Position numbers and translations under genes: made by a program. Shown here piece after piece: positions 12,501 to 22,305 of a stretch of 64,000 nucleotides of DNA. Origin of the DNA: Siderastrea siderea (taxonomy: Eukaryota; Cnidaria; Anthozoa; Scleractinia; Rhizangiidae); contig OZ034968.1 of assembly GCA_964030785.1 (NCBI GenBank), positions 35,603,186 through 35,667,185 of the forward strand, in the 5' to 3' direction. A model generated the notes under the pieces. It had not been told where the DNA came from. It saw only the letters and a list, made by a program, of their open reading frames with translations, and ran no database searches. Each line of letters begins with the position of its first letter. The stretch's first letter is position 1.

Positions 12501-15500
12501 GTCCTGCAGGTTCAAATTGGAGCAGTTTCCCAGCACGCTAGGAGGTATTGTTTTTGGAAATAAACAAAAATCTGAGAATAAACTAAATCTGAAATCTGGA
12601 GATATAGACTTAAGTCCTTCTGAGATATGAATTTGGTGTACAGTAAAGCAACTTCAGAGCTTACTTGGCAATCTTTGAATGACTTTCAGGAAAGCAAAAA
12701 TTGGATGATCATAAGGTTTGAATGAACAGTGGATTTTCTTGGAAACATTTTTTAAAAAATCTTGGAGAAATACACAGAAAATAACATCTTTTGACAAATG
12801 AACTTGGGACAAGCTTGGGTATGAAACAAAGATATATAATAATTCGGTAAATTGTGATCGTCCGGGTGAGTGTAGTCCTGAGAAGGACTGTTTGAGGTGA
12901 CATTGACTGACGTTTCGACAACCTGAGCGGAAGTCATCATCAGAGTCAAGTGAACTGTGAATCGTCAGTCTCTGGTCATTGTCCTGATTGGTCGACGATC
13001 TCGTGATGTTATTGGTCGTCTGTCAGTTAAGCCGTGATGTTATTGGCTGTGAAGACTGTAAAACGTGATTGGTGCGTTTCGATCCGTCCTTTGTTAGTCA
13101 AATGTCCGTTGGTCTATTGTTAGTCAAATAAGTCGGTTTGTCTATTGTTTGTCTGTCTTGTTATTGTCAGCAATCAGTCGTTTGTAAGGTGCAGGTAGCT
13201 GTTGGCAACGGTTCAGTGGTGTTTGTTCTAAGTTAGTAAACCAGCTTTCCAGACTGATTCGTTGATAGTAGTCCGTACTGTAGGTAACGCATTCAGCAGA
13301 GTTCCAGTCGATTCTGTGGTTTGTTTTTAAATGGTGTTCAGCAATGTGATTGTTGATATCACCATTTCTAGTCGCTCGTTTGTGTTCAGTCAGTCGGACG
13401 TTCAGATTTCTGCCGGTCTCACCAATATAAGTGGCCTGGCAGTCGCAGCATTTGATTTTATAAACTGCTCCCCATCTGTCGCTCGGTTCGTCTTTGTCTT
13501 TAACGTTCGTCAGTAGCTGTCGTAAAGTAGTGATAGGTTTGTGAGCAACGCGGATGTTGTAGGGTTGTAGGATTCGTGCGATAGTTTCAGAAGTCCCTTT
13601 GATGTAAGGTATGGTTGCAGTAGTGACAGGTGTCGTGTTAGTGTTTGTAGCGTTTGGTTCGGAGTTTCTGTAAGTGTTGTGTCTAATAAAGTCCCGGTTG
13701 TAATTGTTCTTTTTGAAAACGTTGTCTAAGTACTTGATTTCGTCCGTTAAGCTGTCAGGTGAGTCACAAACTAGTTGTGCGCGTCTTGTCAGGGTCCGTA
13801 TAGTCGCAGCTTTGTGAGAAGTTGGGTTGTAAGATGATTGGTCGAGTAGTCTGTCGGTATGTGTCGGTTTTCTGTAAATTGTCGTCCGTAGTTCGTTTTT
13901 GTCGCGGGTAACTAAGCAGTCTAGAAAAGGTATTTTACCATTTTCCTCGATCTCCTTAGTAAACTGTATGTCGGCGTTTTGTCCGTTGAGGTGTTCGTGA
14001 AAATCGTCGATTTCGTCTTTTTGTACGGCTGTAAAGGTATCGTCAACGTAACGTAGCCAGAGTGGTAGTGTTCGTTTGTAAGTTGCGAGGGCTCGTTCCT
14101 CGATGTTTTGCATAACGATTTCTGCAACAACAACGGAAACTGGTGAGCCCATAGCTGTTCCGTGCAACTGTTTGTAGTGTGTGCCGTTGTACTGAAAATA
14201 CGTAGAAGTAAGACAAAAGGTTCAGTAAGTCCATTAAGTCGTCTGTAGGTAGTGGTAGTTCAATAGTAGAGTTATTGATGGCGGTCTCAGTGCAGTCTAG
14301 AGCCAGTTGAAGTGGAATACTGGTGAACAGTGATTTCACATCAAAAGACACTAGTTTGTAGTCGTCAGGTACTTGTACTGTCTTGATTGCGTCGATAAAG
14401 TTCTCAGTCGACTGTAGTTTGTGTCGTGATTCGTCGGTCAAAGGTTTCAGTACGGTAGTCAAGTATTTGGACAGTTGGTAAGTCGGGGACCCACAGAACG
14501 AGACTATGGGTCGCATGGGTATGTTAGGTTTGTGCAGTTTCGGTAGTCCGTAAAGTTTCAGTGGTTGTGGTACACGGCACCTCAGTCTGTTGTAGCGTTG
14601 AATGTCAATAGCGTCAGTTTTCTTGAGGTCAAGTAGTTTGCTGTTAAGTTTGCGTTGAAGTGCTGGCGTCGGGTCTCGTTTAAGTATTTGGTAGGTCTGT
14701 TTGTCGTTAACAAGTGCGTCCATTTTGTCGTAATAGTCTGTCTTGTCCATAACAACAGTCACTCGTCCTTTGTCAGCGGGGAGTATGACAATGTTTTCGT
14801 CGGTTTTCAGTCGTTTTAGCGCTTGTCGTTCGTCTTTAGTCAAGTTACTGTCAGGTAGAGAGGCTGATTGTATAGTGGAAGCTATTCTACTTCTGATCTT
14901 ATCCTTGGCTGATTCTGAAAGCTCCCTCTGACGGGACAGAACCGCCTCAACACTGGATACAATGGCCTCGGTTGGTATACGTTTAGGCGTCACTGAGTGT
15001 TTGAGTCCGTAAGAGAGTACCTGTGTTTCAGTCTTGTCTAAGGGACGTAAAAATGTAAAAATAGAACGTACCAGCCAGCATTTGGTTTTCAATGACAGCT
15101 TTCTAAAACAAATGGAGAAAGCAAATGTCTTTATCAGTCATGGATTGCCCTACATTGTATTTAGTTGGCATGAATCATGAAGTATTACATGAAACTTATT
15201 GTAAATAAATTGCCCGTGTATGTTGCATGTGTTGGCTACCTGAAAGTAGGGACCATCTGTAATTAATGATCCCCTAAGAGTAACTAATGATAAAAAAGTC
15301 ACAATCAAGAGACATTCTTACCCTCTTGGTTCATACAAAAATGCTTTATACTGCAGCAACTGTCGCAGAATGAACTGCTGGATATGACCAATTAACATCC
15401 ACAGTATTGTTGCACACACCAACACTGCAACTGCAATCACTGTTTTTGGGTCTAAATTGTGGCTCCTGAGGGGATAAAACACAAAGTTGTACAGTATGGC

Positions 15501-18500
15501 TTAATTACAAGGTTAATACACTTTAGGCCAAAAATTCAATGAAATTCCAGGACCATAGTTTGAAAATCCAAGGGCGATTAAATGAGAGAATGTATTAAAC
15601 CAAAAAAACGTGTTGACAATACTTTATCTTTTTTGTCACAAAACCTATGCTTTGAAATTGTATGATGTGCAAACCTCAGTAAAAATCATAGCTTTATCAA
15701 CACAAGAGAGGATCAAACTTCCTGAAGTACTTGAGTATAAAGTTATTTTATAATAGAAAAGCTCTGATATTTTTAACTATTAATTCAGTGGAAAATCAAG
15801 CACTTTCAAGCTTGAAAATTTTAGGCAAACTCTAAGGCCTTAAATCAGAACAGATTCAAGGGTTTTCAGAAGTTTTCAAGTCCCTCACAAACCCTGTTTA
15901 AACAGCATAACACAAATTAAATTAACAAGGTCATCTTTGCTTTTAAATGTTATGCTAACTTCCAATGTTGTTTCTCACTTAACTCCTCTGCTCTTTTAGG
16001 AAGCTATAATTATTTATTTCACTCTACCCCTTTAATAAGACCACACATTAGACCATTTTCCCTAACAAGTACTATAACTTGTTTATCTAGTAGACTAAAG
16101 GTTGTGATTAATTTTGTCAATTGAATAAAGTAAATGCTGTGAAAAATTACTACCCTCAGTATATTTCGAAAAACTTCTTAGAACTTCCCCTACCTTTTAA
16201 CTGTTACAGTGTTTAAACTTAGAATACATTTCAAACTGATTTTCATTTGCCTCAATATAATCCAAACAAAATTCTCAGCCAAAAGTGAAACAGCTTTAAT
16301 TAACAATTATCTGTATGTGTGGACATGCACATGTGGATGTTTCAGGAAAATTAAACAAAAAAATTATTAATTATCTATTTATGACTTAGAATCGTTTTCC
16401 CATCATGGACTATAACTGTTATCTAATTTGTCACTTAAAAGATAGATAAAAAAATACCATGAAAATTTAACACCAATTTACAAGTGGAACAAAAATTTCA
16501 AACTTATGATACTGATAGATAGATAGATAAATAGTTAGTTAGTTAGTTAGTCAGTTTAGATAGTTTATTAAATAAATACCTATGCAGCCCAAGGGCTGAA
16601 TTACGTATACTGTTTACTAACTGTTACAGTATGTTTATAGTACCATGAATTCATTAAGCTTCTGATTTTAACATCCTTACCATACAAAATTCTCAGCCAA
16701 AAACTGAACACTTAATAAAAAATTTACTCAGCTGGGATCTTACGACTAACGTCTTTGTTTTGGAGGGTCTTAGTTTTCATTAGACCAGTTTTCATCACAC
16801 CCAGTTCAAAGATTTTACAGCTTGTGAGGTACATGTTGTCCGCAAGCATTGGTGTGGTTTAAGTAGCATAAAGCATCCATATATGCTTAATAAATAATAT
16901 CTAGTCACAATGGAATGAACAGGTTTCTCAACTGTTTTGACATTTTTTCCCCTAACAATTTGCTAGTATCTATTATTCATCTGCTGGGTGTGGCTATTGA
17001 GTACTCTCTGTGACAGTAACACAGTTACACAGACTTGTTAATAAATATTACAGTTGTGGTAAGGAATACATGGTCATTTTACTGTGTTTAAAAAATAACA
17101 ATTGCCTAGAATGAAAGAATTACTGTCATAAAACAAAGACCTGCAGAAGTGCCAATCACTAAAGATGTGAAATCTGGAGACTTTTTCCTTTGTGACAACG
17201 TCCCCTTGTGGACCGACACCCCAACCCCCTCACCCTCTCCTTAAGAAAACCACTTGCAACTATACAAATTGGTAAATTGATGGGGAATGAAAAAACTGGA
17301 TTCCTTTAGTCCAGGTAGAAAATCAATGATGACTCTTGTTCCTGGTTATGAGAAAGACACGGGGAAAGACAATAAACAGAAAACTTAATTAAGGAAAATG
17401 GAAAATCATGGGTAAAATTTTAGCTCAATGTAGCAAATGACCAAATGACAGTCACTTTTATCTTGGGGGGGAGGGGGTTATGGTCTGCATCCAAGACATC
17501 AAGGAGCTCCTGGAAATCCAAGAGAGTTGGTAGGTATGGACCTGTGATGTCTGAATTGCTGGGGTTGCCATTTACTTGTAGAATCAATTAAAACTGTTAA
17601 ACAATGAATTATATACTGTAAAATTTGTAGAGGTTTAGGCTAAGCAATTACAGGACTGGTCCCAAATGGTTCTGGTCTGGTCCAGTTCTGGCTGACACAA
17701 GGCCATTCTGGAGCTGTTCCCAAATTGACAGCTGGGTGATTTTTGGACCAGAACCAGACCAGAATCGTTTGAAACCAGGCCCGTTAAAGGCAAACCCTCA
17801 CACGCTGGAGTGCACCAGGGAGAAAATTTTTTGTGGGGTAGGAATTATTTTGTTGTCCACCTTATTAACTTATGACTAAGCATAGACTTAAACTTGAACA
17901 GTTGAATTAAAATGAGGTTTACAAAAATAAGATGGCTTTGAACCTCTTTTGCTATGATCAAAGAGAAGACAGTGTAATACAGTGTTTTGGCTAAAAGGCC
18001 AAAATAAACTAAAACGACGATAAGCTTAAAACGTTTGGCGACTGAACTAATTCTCTCCTCTCCAAATGGCAGCAAATACGGCTTACGTACTTCCAAAAAT
18101 TTTGGAAGCACCTATCTGACAATACACATTGTTATTGCTAAGCACAAAGAAGCCATAAAAATCGTACGTCATAACTCTCACGTAAGCTTTAGCTTAATTT
18201 TCATCACGCGAAAAAAAGAAAGATTATCAGCCAAAAGAACAGCGAAGACCAAAACATCAGATAAATTTAAGAGATATTGAAATTAACTACATTATTGTAC
18301 TGGTAACTATATTGTTGTCTTTTAGTGGTCTTGGTTCATTTACGAAATAACGTTAAGGTTCTTGTGAACTACACTGAAGTGGGGCAAAGTCCACTTGCAT
18401 TGTAAGGTACTCACCAAGGAAGTCCACGTTCGACTTTTCCCAAAACACCGAGCGTAGTTTCGTGTTCGGAGTATCTAGCAGCGCTGAGGGCAGCCACGAG

Positions 18501-18692
18501 AAGAATCCAAGTCGCTGGAGTTGCAGGAAAGGATCGCTTCAAAATCGCCTTTTTCGCGCCTTTTACTCGGCGCTTGGCAGACTTCATCACGGCTCGACCG
18601 ACAAACTTGAGTGCATTTCTGTTGAAGTTGACAATTATACCTTCTTCTGTCACTTGGAACTGAAACGCTACGCCAAGTCTCGCTTCAGCCAT
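531..18692 (-). CDS. CPT1: Carnitine O-palmitoyltransferase 1 (22 exons in window, C-terminus beyond left edge)
   Basis: The enzyme transfers long-chain acyl groups from CoA to carnitine at the outer mitochondrial membrane, the malonyl-CoA-regulated entry step of beta-oxidation. Exons, 5' to 3' on the minus strand: 18692-18415, 15465-15322, 15102-15072, 12320-12219, 12112-12038, 11921-11859, 11549-11472, 10258-10154, 9653-9569, 8457-8343, 8020-7993, 7735-7677, 7147-7072, 4884-4837, 4737-4630, 4234-4209, 3550-3485, 2501-2417, 1831-1744, 1654-1624, 1017-972, 583-531. All join in phase at AG/GT sites and give about 596 residues. The start MAEA followed by VAFQFQVT matches the family's regulatory N-terminus. 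Two membrane segments lie near residues 58-72 (exon 1) and 100-120 (exon 2). Family blocks include [45 protein letters not shown] and AEHSWADAPIV. The catalytic His falls at residue 472, against 473 in human CPT1A. Exon 22 ends after [12 protein letters not shown]; about 175 residues are missing to the left. The A/B/C vertebrate paralogues cannot be assigned here. Confidence 0.95.
1045..1253. mobile_element. piggyBac-like MITE (~205 bp)
   Basis: It begins TTAACCCTTTAACCC and ends with the degraded complement CTTTAAGGGTAAC. TTAA targets with CCC-starting termini are typical of piggyBac-derived MITEs. It lies in the CPT1 intron between the exons at 972-1017 and 1624-1654. Related copies lie at 26893 and 34168. 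Confidence 0.55.
2180..2720. repeat. Two LINE 3'-tail-like fragments flanking a CPT1 exon
   Basis: At 2185-2230 the complement reads like an AATAAAGTTTGTTTGTTT tail. At 2640-2712 the plus strand reads GGCCCGGGGACTGC, then TTAATAAAG, then (CTAT)n. Both resemble non-LTR retrotransposon 3' ends finishing in short tandem repeats. The exon at 2417-2501 lies between them. No RT sequence is visible. Confidence 0.45.
3147..3464. mobile_element. MITE with ~115-base inverted arms in CPT1 intron 17
   Basis: The left arm (3147-3260) and right arm (3338-3464) are inverted copies; AGAATCCAAAAAGAAAA in the left arm matches the complement of the right. The right end lies only about 20 bases into the intron from the exon at 3485-3550. 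No coding content. Confidence 0.6.
4990..5045 (+). repeat. tRNA-like SINE head fragment
   Basis: CCTTAGTGGTCAAGTGGTTA resembles a pol III A box and D arm. The body is missing, and the fragment ends where the foldback element begins, so it was probably cut by that insertion. Confidence 0.35.
5050..6645. mobile_element. Long-inverted-repeat (foldback) DNA element in CPT1 intron 13
   Basis: Left arm about 5050-5590 and right arm about 6110-6645 are inverted copies of each other over more than 500 bases with moderate divergence. Examples are the GACTTTCAGTAAA ends and the shared AACCTAACTTCTGTGAA. The 0.5-kb centre has no recognisable coding region. TTAA sits at each outer edge (TTAAGAGTGACTTTC left, its complement right), so TTAA may be the target site. 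Non-autonomous. Confidence 0.75.
6640..6990. repeat. Degenerate minisatellite, ~55-60-base unit
   Basis: About six diverged units contain AAGTCAGAAAGACTCC, then a C-rich stretch, AAAGTTTG and a T-rich run. The array starts at the right edge of the foldback element and ends about 80 bases short of a CPT1 exon. Confidence 0.6.
7376..7570 (+). repeat. SINE body copy, diverged
   Basis: It shares the order TTGTGTTGTTTC, TACTACACATTGT, CTCTCTAC, GGGATAACCCTGAAATGGA and AGCATCCCAG with the better copy at 8556-8845. The tRNA head is absent. Lies in CPT1 intron 12. Confidence 0.5.
8556..8845 (+). repeat. tRNA-derived SINE, head and body
   Basis: The head has an A-box-like GGTGTAGTGGTTAGTG and a B-box-like GGTGGTTCAACGC. 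The body carries ACTTTGCCCCACATTGT, GGGTACTGGCGACATGC and GGTAACCCTGCGATGGA. Related bodies lie at 7376, 50284 (reverse) and 58718, so this is a dispersed family. Lies in CPT1 intron 9. Confidence 0.65.
8871..9349. mobile_element. MITE with CCCTTATGAAAAGA inverted ends
   Basis: ATCCCTTATGAAAAGA at the left is matched by its near-complement TCTTTTCATAAGGGAT at the right. The inside is rich in TTGCAGCAA-type words on both strands. No transposase is seen. It immediately follows the SINE at 8556. Superfamily unassigned. Confidence 0.6.
10620..11420. repeat. G/C-run-bounded interspersed repeat in CPT1 intron 7
   Basis: The left edge starts with a G run and GGGGTACTCCCTTATA. The right part repeats CCCCTCCC-type words (GAAGTATCCCCTCCCTG). 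Internal words such as GGGTATTGCCGCC and CCCGGGTTTTAGAG recur in diverged form. It looks like a composite non-autonomous element; no coding capacity is recognised. Confidence 0.45.
12903..12949 (-). ncRNA. Hammerhead-ribozyme-like motif in PLE 3' flank (candidate)
   Basis: On the minus strand the core CTGATGA (12943-12937) is followed by a possible 3-bp stem II (GAC / GTC), then GAAAC and GTC (12916-12909). The whole is closed by a 6-bp stem I, TTGACT (12949-12944) with AGTCAA (12908-12903). Helix III would be the self-complementary ACGU, which can only pair as a dimer. That fits reports of minimal-helix-III hammerheads in Penelope-like elements. One extra U sits between CUGAUGA and stem II, so activity is uncertain. 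Confidence 0.5.
13142..14167 (-). pseudogene. PLE RT C-terminal half plus GIY-YIG endonuclease
   Basis: This open frame of about 341 residues begins at HGTAMGSP in the RT palm. It carries the YVDD active site near residue 40, the conserved FLDCLV block, and then a GIY-YIG domain near residues 230-265 ([20 protein letters not shown], followed by R and EH). It is separated from the RT N-terminal half by a one-base frameshift near 14215. The frame itself is intact to its stop, suggesting a fairly recent insertion. Confidence 0.85.
14210..15068 (-). pseudogene. PLE RT N-terminal half
   Basis: The frame reads through the fingers and palm of a Penelope-type [38 protein letters not shown] and [13 protein letters not shown]. 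It then leaves the correct frame at about 14215. Upstream the frame stays open through the CPT1 exon 3 donor (15071/15072) into exon 3 without a stop, so its annotated N-terminus in this frame is host sequence. Confidence 0.8.
16515..16615 (-). repeat. LINE-type 3' tail with GATA/GTTA microsatellite
   Basis: On the minus strand AGCCCTTGGGCTGCATAGG is followed by an AATAAA-like tail and (CTAA)n/(CTAT)n. That is the same architecture as the tail at 2640-2712. Confidence 0.45.
17645..17790. repeat. Quasi-palindromic repeat
   Basis: GGTTCTGGTCTGGTCC on the left pairs with GGACCAGAACCAGACCAGAA on the right, with diverged flanks. Probably a small foldback MITE. Confidence 0.45.
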
Positions 18693-18960
18693 ATTTGCCG
18701 ATCCGAAGACAGGTTTATTTGCGTTATTTGCTCAACCGAAAGTAAATGTTGGAAAAACAACTCCAGCCTTCGTGTCTTCCCCACGGCCCACCGACACGCA
18801 CACCTCCAAACAAACTCGTAAAATTCCACAGAATGTAAATACAAAATGGTTCAAAGTCCACTGGGCCTCGTTTCCATGGGACTCTAAAAATGCGTTTTGC
18901 GGAGGTACAAATGGAAGGAAAATGCAATTCTAAACTTCATGGACAACATTGATCGACTTG
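18693..18960 (-). promoter_or_regulatory. CPT1 5' flank / presumed 5' UTR and promoter
   Basis: This is the sequence immediately upstream of the CPT1 ATG (18692, minus strand). It is more GC-rich than the surrounding introns. I see no convincing TATA box. The assignment is positional only, because the family-matching start codon lies in exon 1 and no upstream coding exon is needed. Confidence 0.4.
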
Positions 18961-19149
18961 GGAATACAAAGAAATAAGACTTTTCTATACACAGTAAAAT
19001 CAGGTGAAATGGTACAGCAATTTCGGGACCATTCTGTTATTTCTTCTCGTTGCTCAGCAGCTTAAGTGGCACATGAGGTCTCGTATGATTGATAGGGTCA
19101 ACGAGGTGTGGCCAGCAGACTAGTTTCTTAAGAAACTGTAGAGCTGCGT

Positions 19150-19360
19150 CGGTGGGGAAGTGAAACGCAAAACGCTGAATTTATCAAATGAATCGAGAAG
19201 GTAAATTGGCCACCGCTAAAGAGAATGAAAGCTGACGTTTCGATTTGCTCTGACAAAGGGTTCACGCCCGAAACGTCAGCTTTCAATCTGTTTACGGTGG
19301 GCAACTTACCGATTAACGGTTCGGCTTCCCCTCGTAAAAAGGAGGGTAGACGAAACATTT
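19150..19360. repeat. PLE terminal-repeat relic with degenerate hammerhead-like core
   Basis: A 16-base inverted repeat, GAAAGCTGACGTTTCG (19227-19242) and its complement (19269-19284), flanks CTGACAA, a GGG/CCC stem and GAAACGTC on the plus strand. This layout resembles Penelope-like terminal repeats. The core position expected to be G in CUGANGA is A here, so the ribozyme would be dead. No RT-coding sequence is attached. Confidence 0.5.
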
Positions 19361-19929
19361 TAAAATCATGCTGCTTAAGTTTTACTAACAAGTGTAGGTT
19401 TCCAAATCAGTTCTCTTAATTTGTTAACGTACGAAGGAAGTACTAGAAATACAACAGAATCAATGTTAGACTATAAGAAAAGGAGAGTTCATGGCTCTCG
19501 GACTAAATTGCTTGTTTTCCATTGCGTGACAACATTGACCGTACTGAAAATATCTCTCTTCAGCAAGTTCAGCTGGCACGAAAGCATTCGCGTGGCATTC
19601 TTTGTTTGCGTGAGGTAGTTCAGTGTGATAAGGGGGTTCACAACAAAAGGTACGTCTGTGTAGCCGGCCGGTCAAAATATTCTAACAACTTGGACGTGCA
19701 GCATACTTAAACTGCAATGGCCACATCCAGTGTACTAATCGTGCTGACCCTGGCCTTGTTAAACCCTGCCTAAACTTCGTTTAAGCAATTCACCCCCCAA
19801 GATCCTTACTACAACGTGCAGAAGCGTATTACGATATGCTCCTATCATGTGATCAGACCCACCTGTTTTGAAATATTTATTTTTGGTTATTGGACTTGTC
19901 TAGACCTAAAGAAACTCGACAAACAAACT

Positions 19930-20215
19930 TATAATGCCTAATCCTAGAACAGAGTACCTAAAGCACAGCTTCTCTTATATAGTGGTGCCGCTTTATGGAA
20001 TTCTCTGCCACAGGATCTTAGAGAATGTAAATCTCTGGGGGTTTTCAAAACTACTTTACTTCAGGCTTCCACACGGCAATCATGTAAATCAGTTGATTTT
20101 TGTAGCGTATAATGTTATTTAGTATATTGTTATAATCGTTTTTTGTAGCATATTTGTACTGATAGGAGCTGCTGGTACTGATGATTTCCCGTGTATAAAT
20201 AAAATAAGTAAAACC
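19930..20215 (+). mobile_element. LINE (CR1/L2-like) RT C-terminal fragment and 3' UTR
   Basis: Reading across one frameshift, the plus strand encodes EYLKHSFSYSGA, then ALWNSLPQDLR and SLGVFKTTLLQ. This is the typical C-terminus of CR1/L2-type non-LTR retrotransposons. A 3' UTR with an AATAAAATAAG-type tail follows near 20200. Confidence 0.65.
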
Positions 20216-21248
20216 CGCTACAAGAAACACAATATAATCAGGAGCAGGCTCCTGACATAATATAACAAAAGCTAAGACTTTCGTCTTTCTGCAGGAGGAA
20301 GATTGGGGCCTACCAAAATCTGTGATCCTTTGTTGGTCAGCGGGATAGTCCGTCACACGCATGTACGAACTTGGAACACAACTTTTGAACACGAAAGCTA
20401 CTGAGTCGTAGCCAAAATTTGCCTTAAAAAATCAGTCTGGAGTTCATTTTGTCAGTTTAAGTTGAAGCAGGTACGTCTATACAGACATCTTAACCCGTGA
20501 AATCAATTATACTAGTAAACTAAGAAGCCAATTGTGTTCAGGAAAGGCTTACATTCTGGTATCATCTCGCCTTGTTTGGCATGATATCGAACAAATAAGA
20601 TTTGGTTCTTCGCTCAAAATACGACGCGAAGGTGTGTTCATATATATTTTGAACGCTTAAATGTAGGAGCATGAAATGGGATTGTTACGTGTTTGCAGAC
20701 ATAGAGAAAAATGTCACTTGAATTTAGACATGTAAGCTTGCATGTAAATAGATGTTTCTCTTTAATAATGGAAAAGGAAGTATTTTTGCCACCCCCACTT
20801 CCATGATCATAACAAAGTACTCCATCGTATTGAAAACTACTTCTTTTTGGAGGGTTGCTTTCATCTTGGTTGTCACAATTTTGATCAACAATTAGTCCTG
20901 CCATATAAAAAAAACAAGGGATGTCAATGTAATGTTTAGAATTCTACATAATATGCAAGAAACATGAATTTTTCTTTCTGCGTGTGCATATTTGTAGACT
21001 GCAATAGGGCTATCTTCACAGACATTATCTGTTTACTTCTTTCATGTTAGAAATTCACTTGCATACACATACCATTGACATATCTCTGTCTTGACAAAAA
21101 ACAGGCAGACATTGCATTGGACGTTGTGTCTTGTCCGACTAAGTATTACAATTTACTCAGTCAACTTGTCTGTGAAATGGTTTAAATTTGCTTTTTGTTT
21201 TGAATTTTACAAACCATTTTTGGCTTTTCTTTTCCTTTGTTCATACTA

Positions 21249-21872
21249 CAGTGGAATCCCGATTTTTCCAACCTTCTAGGGAAACGGAAATTGGTTCGAA
21301 AAATTGGGAGTTAGAAAAATCGAAGGTGGCACGAAATTACACTTGATTTACGAGGTATCGTTTTATAACAACCGGGGAAACAAACAGAAATGCCATGGCA
21401 TTCTTGTACAGTTTTTAGTTTTCATTTGAATGGTCAGGATTCTACTCAAGACTCAAAAGTTAGAACCACCATATACACATTATAAACAGCACCCACAGGA
21501 AAGCCAGGCCTAACGAGTGGCCATTCAAATGAAAGGTACTGAGCAGTACTTTCCTTGGTACTGTTCACTGTGTAATAGACGGTGGTTGTACCTTTTGAGT
21601 CTGAGACGTGTGACCATTCAAATGAAAGCTACTGAGTAGTAACTTAAGAATTTTGTGTAGGTTCGGGAAATCGAAGGTAAATTTCTTATAAATTTCTTCC
21701 AAGGGAGGCAAGAATTGGTTCGAAAAATCGGGAGTTTCGAAAAATCGAGGATTCGAAAAATCGGGGGCAAAATTACAGTGTTTCACTGAAGCAAATCCAA
21801 GGGAAATGTGCCATGGTTCGAAAAATCGGAAGGTTCGAAAAATCGAGGATTCGAAAAATCGGGATTTAACTG
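21249..21872. mobile_element. pogo/Tigger-like MITE (~620 bp)
   Basis: The left end CAGTGGAATCCCGATTTTTC and right-end complement CAGTTAAATCCCGATTTTTC form inverted repeats starting CAGT, with TA before the left end. Internally GGTTCGAAAAATCG recurs several times near both ends, and CATTCAAATGAAA recurs mid-element. No transposase. Confidence 0.6.
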
Positions 21873-22229
21873 TCTGTTAATCAATCTGGGACAAAGGAAA
21901 AGAAAAATTACACTGGTTTTACAATTTTTAAACCAAAACCAATTTCAACCACAGGGTCTGTGCACAGACAACACTAGCAGCACCCCTCTTCCCAACCCAC
22001 TCCCACACATTATCCCTTAATGCATTGCAAAAAAATCTGTATAGTGGTATTGTGTATTCCTATGAATTGTTGTCTCCTTGGTAAACATCCAAAATGGTGG
22101 AAGTCTGGTAAACATTAACCTGGAAAAGAATCTATTTCCAATCCAGTAACTATTATAAAGTGTAACAAAATGAAAAACTAATGCAAGCATCTGTATTAAT
22201 TTCTTTTGATGGTCAGCCAAAAACTGTGT

Positions 22230-22238
22230 TTGTAATGG

Positions 22239-22284
<46 letters not shown>

Positions 22285-22305
22285 GGTGGTGGTGATGGTG
22301 GTAAC
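22230..22305 (+). repeat. (GAT)n(GGT)n microsatellite
   Basis: About ten GAT units run into about eight GGT units. It produces spurious poly-His and poly-Ser frames on the minus strand. Lies just upstream of the first recognised CNOT2 exon. Confidence 0.9.

Larger units (their letters stand above)
12850..15068 (-). mobile_element. Penelope-like retroelement, 5'-truncated, in CPT1 intron 3
   Basis: Two overlapping open frames make one broken reverse transcriptase/endonuclease gene. The upstream part (about 15068-14210) has [31 protein letters not shown] and [16 protein letters not shown]. The downstream part (14167-13142) has [16 protein letters not shown], the catalytic [15 protein letters not shown] and a GIY-YIG nuclease with YKIKC and YIGETGR. 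This order of RT then GIY-YIG defines Penelope-like elements. A one-base shift in or near the A-run at 14215-14218 breaks the gene. The 3' flank down to about 12850 is non-coding and holds a hammerhead-like motif. The 5' end stops within tens of bases of CPT1 exon 3, so the N-terminal part of the element is missing. It has the same orientation as CPT1 and is removed by splicing if intron 3 splices normally. Confidence 0.9.
15466..18414 (-). other. CPT1 intron 1
   Basis: This 2.9-kb intron lacks coding potential. It holds a reversed LINE-type tail with GATA/GTTA tandem repeats (16515-16615) and a quasi-palindromic block (17645-17790). It also has two copies of AAATTCTCAGCCAAAA near 16265 and 16687, and a G-run near 17465. 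The remainder is unremarkable AT-rich sequence. Confidence 0.6.
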
